The notes under the pieces are model-generated. The model saw only the letters and a program-made list of their open reading frames with translations. It was not told the origin of the DNA and did not search any database. A stretch of DNA of 64,000 nt from Lactiplantibacillus daoliensis (GTDB lineage Bacteria > Bacillota > Bacilli > Lactobacillales > Lactobacillaceae), in assembly GCF_005405005.1 (NCBI RefSeq), contig NZ_BJDH01000010.1:62001-126000 (forward strand), read 5' to 3'. The translations under genes were made by a program, and so were the position numbers. Shown here one piece after another: positions 25,067 to 32,762 of the stretch. Every line of letters starts with the position of its first letter. Position 1 is the first letter of the stretch.

Positions 25067-25972
25067 ATGAACATTAAGGATCTGTATTACTTCCAGCGTC
25101 TAATCAGTACTCAAAGTTACACGCAAACAGCTGCTGATTTCCATGTCAGTCAGCCCACCATTTCGCAGGCCATTAAACGACTGGAACGTCATTTTCAAAC
25201 GACGCTCTTTTTCCGTCAGGCCAAAACAAAAGCACTCGTTTTAACGCCTAGTGGTCAACAACTCTTGTTAGCCGCTAACGATATTATTTCTAACTGGCAA
25301 CACGTCAACGAATCAATTGGCCATTTACGTCAGCACACACTTCGTTTGGGTATCGAACCTGCTGTCGGCGAACACTATTTGCCTGCAATCACGAAACCAA
25401 TTATCGAACAAGACTTATTACACAGCGTGCACACGGTTGAAATGGGCGCTAACCAATTAGTTAAACAAGTTCTCGGTGGTCAATTAGATCTTGCAATTAG
25501 TGGTAATTTAGATCAAACACTGGATGAACGCTTGGCTGTCACGCCTTTACGTTCGTTCCAATTTAAAATTCTCGCTAATCCAAATCATCCACTGGCTAAA
25601 ATGGCGCATCCAACCTTTAAAGAAGCACTTAAATCACCATTTGTTATTTTAAATGCCACTTACTTAAATAAATTGGTCTTTCATCAATTGGCAGAACAAC
25701 TTTCAATTGAACCACAAGTGCTGTTCGAATCTGATAACAGCACTTTAATTAGCGGCTTAGTCCGCGAAAACTTAGCGCTTGGCTTTATTTCTGATATCGC
25801 AACGCCGCCAGCAGATGGTCTCGTTGAAATTCCAGTCGAAGACGTCCAAGTTCCTAGCGTGCATATCAATCTGATTCGTCGAGCCCATCAATTTCCAATT
25901 GGCTTGTTCAAGCAGATTATGGATATTGTCGAAGAAACTTTCAAAACGGAAGATGCCGCTGCGAAAGAATAA
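25067..25972 (+). CDS. LysR-family transcriptional regulator
   Basis: This 301-residue regulator has an N-terminal winged helix-turn-helix (MNIKDLYYFQRLISTQSYTQ through ADFHVSQPTISQAIKRLERHF) and a C-terminal periplasmic-binding-like effector domain from about 90. I start at ATG 25067, with GGAGG 11 bases before; the 17 codons upstream look like leader. The DNA-binding half resembles malolactic regulators (MleR type), but no mle genes are near. No divergent gene lies next to it, so its target is unknown; the AT-rich region upstream is a candidate. Confidence 0.85.
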   Translation: MNIKDLYYFQRLISTQSYTQTAADFHVSQPTISQAIKRLERHFQTTLFFRQAKTKALVLTPSGQQLLLAANDIISNWQHVNESIGHLRQHTLRLGIEPAVGEHYLPAITKPIIEQDLLHSVHTVEMGANQLVKQVLGGQLDLAISGNLDQTLDERLAVTPLRSFQFKILANPNHPLAKMAHPTFKEALKSPFVILNATYLNKLVFHQLAEQLSIEPQVLFESDNSTLISGLVRENLALGFISDIATPPADGLVEIPVEDVQVPSVHINLIRRAHQFPIGLFKQIMDIVEETFKTEDAAAKE

Positions 25973-25994
25973 CGCAGGCGCTTTAGGCCTAAAT

Positions 25995-26040
25995 TAAAAA
26001 CAGATCACGCAATCATTGGATTGCTTGATCTGTTTTTTTA
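25995..26040 (+). terminator. Terminator after the LysR gene
   Basis: AAAAACAGATCACGCAATC pairs with GATTGCTTGATCTGTTTTT around a short loop, with a T-run. Confidence 0.9.
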
Positions 26041-26047
26041 GTGTCAT

Positions 26048-26597
26048 CTAAAGGTTGCCAGTTAAAAATTGCCAGTCTGCGCCACTATGTCAATAGTCAG
26101 GTGATGAAAACTAGTCCTGCCGTTTCCAATTGTTGCTGATAACATGCGGACGAGGGACTGGGTCAAGCCTGAGAAACGTCTTGACCCTCGCCTGGAAGCT
26201 TTGCCAAAATCGCAAATCTACCAGACCGTCCGTGGTTGTAAGGCCGGCAAGAAACGCCGGTCAAACGCCACCTGCACGTCCGATGCTACCAGCAACAGCC
26301 TCCAGCTAATCAGCAGCTTTGAGAGGATAAATCAGTTATTTATGTTTAGTGGAGTCAGCCAAAATCGGTGTGCAGTATCGGCAAGAATAGTTAGCGTTCT
26401 TAGCTGACTATTCTTGCTGGGCAATTCAAAGACGTGTTTTATCGGCTTTGAATTGAGGCGTCAGACCGTACTGTGGCTGGCGCCGTCCCCCACAGCACAC
26501 CGGTTTTGACCGACGGAGCGCTGAGTTTGCGCAAGTCTACTTTAAATGTGACGGTTACTGCTACAGTTGTAATGTTTTTGAGACTTTCAACCTTTAA
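26048..26597 (-). repeat. Structured repeat element, copy C (intact, reverse orientation, 550 bp)
   Basis: Left end CTAAAGGTTG (26048-26057) and right end CAACCTTTAA (26588-26597) are inverted repeats of each other, which defines the element ends. Hairpin arms 26160-26167/26180-26187 (GGGTCAAG/CTTGACCC), 26381-26391/26407-26417 and 26422-26431/26446-26455 differ from copies A and B but still pair. It lies 31 bases past the stop of the alpha-glucosidase gene. Confidence 0.87.
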
Positions 26598-26628
26598 CTG
26601 GCATTAAAGATCCAAATGCCGACGAAAA

Positions 26629-28302
26629 CTAGAATTGGTAAACTTTAGCTTCGTATGGCCGCAATTCATCGCCAGCATCATCCGCATAGTTACTAATCAA
26701 CAATTTTGCGTCCGTCGGTAATTGGTCAAAATGCCGTGTTTGCGATTTTTCAGTAAAGTTGCAAATAACCAACAACGTTTCCGCTTTATCTTGACGCAAG
26801 TAGGCATAAACTTCCGCGTCATCGGCGGCCAATAATTGATAGTCCCCATCCGTAATAACCGGTAAGGTATGCCGTAATTCAATTAACCGTTGATAGTAGT
26901 TGAACACCGAGTCTGATTGAGCTAACGTTTGCTTGGCATTGATTTCCGGATAATTTTTATTAACCGCTAACCAAGGCGTCCCAGTTGAAAAGCCAGCATT
27001 TAAACTCGCATCCCATTGCATTGGCGTCCGGGCGTTATCCCGTGAAATATGAGCCAAATAAGCCAACATCGTGGCGGCTGGCACACGTTGTTCTTCATCA
27101 ACGAAGTGGTGATACGCATTTAACGATTCCAAATCTTGATAGTCACTGAGTTTGGTGAAGTGGGCACTGGTCATGGCCAGCTCTTCACCTTCATAAATGT
27201 ACGGCGTCCCTTGAAGAAAATGTAATAACGTCGCTAACATCTTAGCTGAGCGTTCTCGATAAGCTGGATGATCATTCCCAAACCGTGAAACGATCCGCGG
27301 CTGGTCATGGTTATCCCAATATAAACTATTCCAAGCGGTGCCATGTAACCCAGTTTGCCACTTAGTTAAACTTTGTTTCAAATCAACCAATTTTACTGGC
27401 TGATCATTCCACTTACCGAGTTCTGGCGCTGGATTACCATCTAGTCCCATGTGTTCAAATTCAAAGACCATATTTAACTCATTCGTCTTTAGTCCCGCAG
27501 ATTGCTGGGCATCGGCTACCGTGGCAGCTGGTGATTCGCCAACCGTGATCAGGTCATGACCGGCTAGAACCTTGGCGTGCATTTCTTGTAAGAATTCACT
27601 CAGCCGTGGACCATTCGCAATGATTGGGCCGATGTCGGCATAAGGTTCCCCAGGATTAGGCTGACCATCCGCAAAGCTGGCAGGTTTCGAAATTAAGTTA
27701 ATCACATCTAAGCGGAACCCATCAACGCCTTTTTCAACCCAGAAATTCATCATGTCATAGACAGCTTGACGTAATTTTGGATTTTCCCAATTTAAATCAG
27801 CTTGTTCCACCGCAAAGGAGTGCAAATAATACTGCTGACGACTTTCAACGTATTCCCAAACAGAACCACCGAAAAAGCCGCCCCAGTTGTTGGGTGCATG
27901 CCCATCGACCGGATCACGCCAAATATAGTAATCTGAATAAGGGTTGTCTTTACTCTTGGCACTTTCCTTAAACCACTTATTTTCAATCGAAGAGTGATTG
28001 ACGACAATATCCATCATTATCTTTAACCCACGCTTATGAGCACCAGCCAACAATTTATCAAAGTCGGCCATCGTCCCAAATTCTGGATTAATATCATAAT
28101 AATCACTAATATCGTAACCATTATCCACACCAGGCGAACGATAAATCGGATTCAACCAAATCACATCAGCCCCGAGTTTTTTAATATAGTCGAGTCGACT
28201 AGTGACACCAGGTAAATCCCCGATCCCATCACCATTCGAGTCCTGAAATGAACGCGGGTAAACTTGATAAACGACAGCTTTTTGCCACCATTGTGTTGTC
28301 AA
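26629..28302 (-). CDS. GH13 alpha-glucosidase (oligo-1,6-glucosidase type)
   Basis: This 557-residue cytosolic enzyme has the GH13 barrel: VYQVYPRSFQDSNGDGIGDL at the N-terminus, nucleophile Asp in DGFRLDVINLISK, acid Glu in TVGESPAA, third Asp in YWDNHDQPR, and a C-terminal beta domain ending LRPYEAKVYQF. Val directly after the nucleophile is the known mark of alpha-1,6 preference in this subfamily. Start TTG 28302 has GGAG 8 bases before. It is close to the 49.6-kb paralog. A cre-like site precedes it. A 3'-end remnant of a sister copy lies beside sacR at 31.7 kb. Confidence 0.9.
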   Translation of the reverse strand: MTTQWWQKAVVYQVYPRSFQDSNGDGIGDLPGVTSRLDYIKKLGADVIWLNPIYRSPGVDNGYDISDYYDINPEFGTMADFDKLLAGAHKRGLKIMMDIVVNHSSIENKWFKESAKSKDNPYSDYYIWRDPVDGHAPNNWGGFFGGSVWEYVESRQQYYLHSFAVEQADLNWENPKLRQAVYDMMNFWVEKGVDGFRLDVINLISKPASFADGQPNPGEPYADIGPIIANGPRLSEFLQEMHAKVLAGHDLITVGESPAATVADAQQSAGLKTNELNMVFEFEHMGLDGNPAPELGKWNDQPVKLVDLKQSLTKWQTGLHGTAWNSLYWDNHDQPRIVSRFGNDHPAYRERSAKMLATLLHFLQGTPYIYEGEELAMTSAHFTKLSDYQDLESLNAYHHFVDEEQRVPAATMLAYLAHISRDNARTPMQWDASLNAGFSTGTPWLAVNKNYPEINAKQTLAQSDSVFNYYQRLIELRHTLPVITDGDYQLLAADDAEVYAYLRQDKAETLLVICNFTEKSQTRHFDQLPTDAKLLISNYADDAGDELRPYEAKVYQF

Positions 28303-28328
28303 AAGAATCACTCCTCTAAGTTTATTTA

Positions 28329-28342
28329 TGTTAGCGTTTCCA
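28329..28342 (-). promoter_or_regulatory. cre-like box before the alpha-glucosidase gene
   Basis: TGGAAACGCTAACA on the minus strand fits the CcpA box TGNAANCGNNWNCA. It may also be read by the LacI-type regulators nearby. Confidence 0.6.
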
Positions 28343-28471
28343 ACAGTTCTATTTTAACATTGAACTCCGGCGATTAACGGCGAAACGATTTCTAATTCTG
28401 GAATACGTTTCAAAATTGTGAATCCATTTGAAATACCGTTACATGGCCGCTCTGATTTGACTAGACTGCCA

Positions 28472-28603
28472 CTGGAACGTGGTCACCGCCGATCATCGTC
28501 AAGTTGAAACAACCTTAAACTCGATTAGATGGTTAAACATTTTATCTCTCAAGTCGGCATTCGAGACCGCACTTTGGCTCGAAAACGGCCCACCACGTTC
28601 CAG
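28472..28603. repeat. Intergenic inverted-repeat element
   Basis: CTGGAACGTGG (28472-28482) pairs with CCACGTTCCAG (28593-28603), enclosing a smaller TTCGAG/CTCGAA repeat (28560-28565, 28578-28583). It is unrelated to the four-copy repeat family and fills much of the gap between the glucosidase and the T-box. Confidence 0.45.
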
Positions 28604-28660
28604 CCCTAAGTAACACTAACCTGTAGCGGCAATTTACAGTAATCTAGCTTGTTCCAATCC

Positions 28661-28689
28661 TTGACGCCCTCAAAAGTTCATGCTATTAT
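28661..28689 (+). promoter_or_regulatory. Promoter of the T-box transcript
   Basis: -35 TTGACG (28661-28666), 17-bp spacer, -10 TATTAT (28684-28689). Confidence 0.75.
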
Positions 28690-28693
28690 CGCA

Positions 28694-28952
28694 GTTAACT
28701 TCATAAGGAACATTTAGGCTACTTTCAAGTAGGATGAACACTGTGCGTCAGGAAGTCGGTGGTTGCTGCGAATCGATCAGGTGTGACATCATGAAATACA
28801 GTTAGCCGTTGTCCGGGTGTGCCCGGCGGATTGTAATTAGCACCGTTATCAGCTAGTGAGTGGAAAAGAACTTGTCTTTTCAAGCTGGGTGGTACCACGG
28901 TCTAATCAATCGTCCCTGTTGCAATTTGTTGCAGCGAGGACGATTTTTTTGT
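28694..28952 (+). ncRNA. T-box riboswitch, tyrosine type
   Basis: The T-box core TGGGTGGTACCACG lies at 28886-28899, followed by a terminator (AATCGTCC…GGACGATT plus T-run, 28907-28950). Near the base of stem I, TAACT pairs with AGTTA and TCAT with ATGA, leaving TAC (28797-28799) in the specifier position: a tyrosine codon. The base after TGG is T, which fits a tRNA with discriminator A, as tRNA-Tyr has. Uncharged tRNA-Tyr should favour the antiterminator and switch on the downstream transporter. Confidence 0.9.
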
Positions 28953-28981
28953 TGAAAAATTTTAGAGGAGTGACTTAATTT

Positions 28982-30379
28982 ATGAAAAAAGCAGCGACTT
29001 GGCGGCCGGTACATCTGCCGGAAGCCTTAGCAGTACTACTGATTATGTTGGCCATCATGGGCTTAGGTGTCATCAAATTCGGCCTTTCGCCACAAACGCC
29101 TGTTATCTTGGTCATCGCATTGGTTATCTTATGGGCTCGAGTACGCGGGGCCGCCTGGGATGATATCCACGGCGGCATCATCGACGGAATTAAAACTGGC
29201 ATTATCCCCATCTTCATCTTCTTACTAATCGGGGCGTTAATCAGCGTTTGGATCGCGGCTGGCATCATTCCATCCATGATGGTCTTCGGTTTCCACCTGA
29301 TTTCGGCCCAATGGTTTGTCCCATCCGTCTTCTTAGTTTGTGCGATTATCGGGACTTCAATCGGGAGTGCCTTTACGATTATTTCGACCATCGGCATCGC
29401 GTTATTTGGTATTGGGACTACCATGGGGATTAATCCAGCGTTGATTGCTGGGGCAATTATCTCCGGTGCCATTTTTGGGGATAAAACGTCCCCTCTTTCT
29501 GACTCTACTAATTTGGCAGCCGCTATCGCCGAAAGTGACCTATTTGATCACATCCGAAATCTCATGTGGTCCACGATTCCCGCCTTCGTTGTTTCACTAA
29601 TCTTGTACACCGTGTTAGGCGCAGGCGCAGCGACTGAAACTCATCTTGGGAAAATTAATACAACCTTAGCCGTTCTCAATCAAAACTTCACCATCAGCTG
29701 GTGGGCAGCATTACCTTTAATCGTGATGCTCGTATGTGCCATTCGAAAAGTCCCAGCAATTGCGACACTTCTAATAAACATTGCTTTAGCCATCGTCATG
29801 ATTTTTAGCCAGAATCCGCGAACGCCCTTGGTCAAAATCGCGACGATGATTGAAACTGGTTTCGTTTCAAAAACGGGCAACGCCGGGGTGGATCAACTCC
29901 TATCACGTGGTGGAATCAGTGCAATGATGGGTACTGTTTCATTAATTTTATTAACCTTATCTTTGGGTGGTCTGCTTATGCGTTTCAACTTGATTCAAAC
30001 CGCCATGGTGCCGCTCGCCAAGCGTCTGCGAAGCGCCGGAATGACTGTTACCGCAACGATTTTAGCCGGGATTGGCGTCAACGTATTCGTTGGTGAACAA
30101 TACTTATCTGTCATTCTTCCCGGTAAAGCTTTCAAGAAGACCTTTAATGAACAAGGACTGGCTAATTTAGCACTAAGCCGGGTCCTAGAAGATGGCGGGA
30201 CCGTCATCAACTACTTGATTCCTTGGGGTGTTGCTGGGGCATTTGCGGCAAACACGCTGGGCGTTTCAACCTTGGCTTACCTGCCATTCTGTTTCTTCAG
30301 CTTGTTATCGCCAGTCTTTTCCATTATTAGTGGCTTTACCGGTTGGGGACTCAAGCGTCAAAAGAGTGTTAACCCTTAA
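28982..30379 (+). CDS. NhaC-family antiporter, probable tyrosine transporter
   Basis: This 465-residue membrane protein has about 11-12 helices and NhaC-family features: GIIDGIKTGIIPIFIFLLIGALI, GTSIGSAFTIISTIG, IFGDKTSPLSDSTNLAAAI (the ion site region) and VGEQYLSVILPGKAFKK. NhaC proteins exchange Na+ and H+, but comparative work on T-box genes assigned some members (YheL type) to tyrosine uptake; the tyrosine-type T-box directly before this gene agrees. SD AGAGGAG lies before ATG. A role with a decarboxylase as exchanger is possible, but no tyrosine decarboxylase is near. Confidence 0.85.
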   Translation: MKKAATWRPVHLPEALAVLLIMLAIMGLGVIKFGLSPQTPVILVIALVILWARVRGAAWDDIHGGIIDGIKTGIIPIFIFLLIGALISVWIAAGIIPSMMVFGFHLISAQWFVPSVFLVCAIIGTSIGSAFTIISTIGIALFGIGTTMGINPALIAGAIISGAIFGDKTSPLSDSTNLAAAIAESDLFDHIRNLMWSTIPAFVVSLILYTVLGAGAATETHLGKINTTLAVLNQNFTISWWAALPLIVMLVCAIRKVPAIATLLINIALAIVMIFSQNPRTPLVKIATMIETGFVSKTGNAGVDQLLSRGGISAMMGTVSLILLTLSLGGLLMRFNLIQTAMVPLAKRLRSAGMTVTATILAGIGVNVFVGEQYLSVILPGKAFKKTFNEQGLANLALSRVLEDGGTVINYLIPWGVAGAFAANTLGVSTLAYLPFCFFSLLSPVFSIISGFTGWGLKRQKSVNP

Positions 30380-30461
30380 AAGCAAGCAAAAGCCCCCACT
30401 AAGTTAGTCAGCAAACACAAGCTCGAATCCGATGGTCGCGGCTTGTGTAGATACCCATGCT

Positions 30462-30503
30462 CCCCCTACAATTAGATAAAAGGACTTTTTATCAAGGAGG
30501 GGG
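30462..30503 (+). promoter_or_regulatory. Promoter/leader hairpin before the oxidoreductase gene
   Basis: A possible -10 TACAAT (30467-30472) with TTGTGT 19 bases upstream. GATAAAA/TTTTATC makes a hairpin ending at the SD AAGGAGGGGG. CCCCC (30462-30466) could pair with the SD, but only if transcription starts upstream of it. Confidence 0.35.
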
Positions 30504-30509
30504 CATACG

Positions 30510-31424
30510 ATGCTTGCATATGGTTATCGAAAATTTGGGGGACCCGCTGTCTTTGAAACACTTGATCAGCCGGCGTTAAAACCAGCAGCCAATCAAGTTA
30601 TTATTACAACACTAGCACTCAATTTAAATGATGAGGATCGCATTGAACGCTTAGGCGCCAATGCGACTACCCCATTACCAATGATTCCTGGTCACGATGT
30701 CGTTGGCCGCGTAACTCAAGTTGGCGCGGCGGTGACTGATCTGTCGATTGGTACTTTAGTGGCCGCACACACAGATCATGCTTACGCGGAACAAGTTTGT
30801 TTGGACGCTGACAGTACCGTCACCGTGCCTGACAATTTAACACCTGCCCAGGCTGTCAGCCTGATTACACCCGGAATTACAGCCTATAAAACGGTCCGTT
30901 ATTTTGCAGATGTGCAACCAGATCAGACGGTGATTGTTAAAGGTGCCGCCGGTGGGGTAGGTTCACTAGTCGTCCAGTTAGCCAAACGGCTCGGTGCCAA
31001 AGTGATTGCCGTCGCCAGTCAACGACACGCCGACACTTTAACCGCATTAGGCGTTGACCAGTTTGTGGCCTATGATCGACAAGATCCCGCCCATGTTCTA
31101 GCTGATTGTGGCGATGTCGTCATCAACGTAGCGTTGAATGGCGTCGATGGCAAAGCGGACTTGGCCATGGCCAAGTTTGACGCAACCATTGCGTCCATCG
31201 CGACCCGCTTACCAGCGACTAGTAAGTCCATTCGTTTCCGATCCATTCACGCAACTGACGCAATTTCTGACCAAGCCGCGTTGCAAATGCTCTTTAAACT
31301 ATTAAGTACTGGTCAACTGCAGACCAATATCGGTTACCAATTACCGTTCAATCTGGCTGGCTTCATCCAAGGTCATGAACTATTGGATCAGCCACATAAC
31401 GGTCGGATCGTGATTGAAAAATAA
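30510..31424 (+). CDS. Zinc-free medium-chain dehydrogenase (quinone oxidoreductase-like)
   Basis: This 304-residue MDR-superfamily protein has an N-terminal GroES-like domain with PMIPGHDVVGRVTQVGA and a Rossmann domain with GAAGGVGSLVVQLAKRLGAKVIAVAS. The cysteines that bind structural zinc are missing, as in quinone reductase and crotonyl-CoA reductase branches. It likely reduces quinones or enones with NADPH. Strong SD AAGGAGG. Alone between two terminator-like structures. Confidence 0.87.
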   Translation: MLAYGYRKFGGPAVFETLDQPALKPAANQVIITTLALNLNDEDRIERLGANATTPLPMIPGHDVVGRVTQVGAAVTDLSIGTLVAAHTDHAYAEQVCLDADSTVTVPDNLTPAQAVSLITPGITAYKTVRYFADVQPDQTVIVKGAAGGVGSLVVQLAKRLGAKVIAVASQRHADTLTALGVDQFVAYDRQDPAHVLADCGDVVINVALNGVDGKADLAMAKFDATIASIATRLPATSKSIRFRSIHATDAISDQAALQMLFKLLSTGQLQTNIGYQLPFNLAGFIQGHELLDQPHNGRIVIEK

Positions 31425-31475
31425 AAAAATCGCACCTAGCCAGTCTTTTCAGACCATGCTAGGTGCGATTTTTAT
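31424..31475 (+). terminator. Terminator after the oxidoreductase
   Basis: AAAAATCGCACCTAGC pairs perfectly with GCTAGGTGCGATTTTT, with an inner hairpin in the loop. Confidence 0.9.
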
Positions 31476-31481
31476 TTCATT

Positions 31482-31715
31482 CTAAGGGTTGAAAGACTCA
31501 AAAACATCACAAATGTCGCAGTACCAGTGACCCTTATGTCTAAAGTAGACTTGTCTAAATTCAGCGCTCCGTCAGTCAAAATCGGTGTGTGTGGGGGGCA
31601 AGGTTCAAGACGTTTCTGAGGCTTGAACCGGTCCCCTCGTCCGCATACTATCGGCAACAACCGGAAGCGGCAGTAATCAACTAGTTTCCACTGCCTGATT
31701 ATTGACATAAGGGCG
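31482..31715 (+). repeat. Structured repeat element, copy D (internally deleted)
   Basis: Left end CTAAGGGTTG then the same first 120 bases as copies A and B. After GTCAAAATCGGTGTGTG it jumps to GGTTCAAGACG near the end, losing about 320 bases. The right inverted end is missing; the element runs straight into an alpha-glucosidase gene remnant at about 31711. Confidence 0.8.
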
Positions 31716-31761
31716 CAATTGATTGCCAGCATCTTCGGCACAGTTACTAATCATTAACAAT
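31711..31761 (-). pseudogene. 3'-end remnant of a GH13 alpha-glucosidase gene
   Basis: On the minus strand it reads ISNCAEDAGNQLRP, against ISNYADDAGDELRP at the C-terminus of the intact gene at 26629; the DNA matches over about 45 bases with scattered changes. It lies between the sacR stop and repeat copy D. It marks an alpha-glucosidase gene that once followed sacR and was deleted, or a duplicated end left by rearrangement. Confidence 0.8.
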
Positions 31762-32742
31762 CTATGCAGTGATACCTTTAATTAATTTCACTGGCAAAAC
31801 ATACTTTTCTTCTAAGGTGCAGTTTGCATCGGCAATCCGTTGTAATAATAGCGATACTAGCAACGTACTAATATCAGCTAACGGTTGCTCAATCGTCGTC
31901 AGATTAGGATGATAGTTACGAATCAATGCGGTCCCATCGTAACCCACTAACCGTAAATCCGTTGGAATCGTTAATTTTAATTGTTGGGCGACATTCGCCG
32001 TCAGCAAAGCCGTTAAGTCATCACTACAAAAAACACCATTATAAGCATGATTCTCTAAAATCGTCCGAATTTCCATCGTTTTTAGCGCCGGTGACAATTC
32101 AAATGGCAACTCATGGACATGTGGGGTTAGTCCTTGCTGCTTCAAATAGGCTTCATAGCCTTCTCGCCGGCCGTTCGTTGGCGAACCCGCATGACTTTTA
32201 CCCGTAAAAATTGCAATCTTATCGGCGCCAGCTTGTTGCAAGGTTTGCGCGGCTAACCAGCCACCGTTAAAGTTGTCCGAACTCACAATAGGGACATTAT
32301 CTGACAAATAGCGGTCAAATGAAATAATCGGCAGACCATATTGTTGGTATTCTTCAATCCCGAGATTATGCGCCCCCGCAATAATGCCATCAACTTGGTT
32401 AGCCATCAACATCTGCAAGTAATCTCGTTCCTTTTGCGGATCATCCGCACTATTACAAAGAATCACCTTATAGTTTTTCGCAAATAGTAATTTTTCTATC
32501 CGAGAAACGAGTTCCGCAAAGAATGGGTTACTGATATCTGAAAAAATCAGGCCGACTAATTGCGTATTTTTTCCTTGTAATGACCGAGCCATATTATTTG
32601 GTTGATAATGTAACTCTCGCATCGCTGCGAATACTTTTTGTTTAGTTTTTTCACTGAGATAGCCGTGATCGTTAATCACCCGCGAGACAGTCGTCACCGA
32701 CACACCCGCAAGCTGGGCCACATCGTTCAATTTTGGTTTCAT
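31762..32742 (-). CDS. sacR: LacI-family sucrose operon repressor
   Basis: This 326-residue repressor has an N-terminal LacI helix-turn-helix (KLNDVAQLAGVSVTTVSRVIND) and hinge (NNMARSLQGKNTQLVGLIF), followed by a periplasmic-binding-like sugar domain with GYDGTALIRN and TTIEQPLADI. I start at ATG 32742, with GGAG 8-12 bases before, rather than the open frame upstream. It is 20 bases after sacA, in the same operon, and should bind the LacI-type operators in the divergent sacA/PTS promoter region. The name rests on this context. Confidence 0.9.
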   Translation of the reverse strand: MKPKLNDVAQLAGVSVTTVSRVINDHGYLSEKTKQKVFAAMRELHYQPNNMARSLQGKNTQLVGLIFSDISNPFFAELVSRIEKLLFAKNYKVILCNSADDPQKERDYLQMLMANQVDGIIAGAHNLGIEEYQQYGLPIISFDRYLSDNVPIVSSDNFNGGWLAAQTLQQAGADKIAIFTGKSHAGSPTNGRREGYEAYLKQQGLTPHVHELPFELSPALKTMEIRTILENHAYNGVFCSDDLTALLTANVAQQLKLTIPTDLRLVGYDGTALIRNYHPNLTTIEQPLADISTLLVSLLLQRIADANCTLEEKYVLPVKLIKGITA

Positions 32743-32762
32743 CTCAACCGCTCCAATAATTC

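Noticed and set aside
28975-29472. 165-codon frame antisense to the NhaC gene
   Set aside because: Shadow of a membrane-protein gene; it starts without SD and is rich in Met/Ile/Pro by codon mirror.
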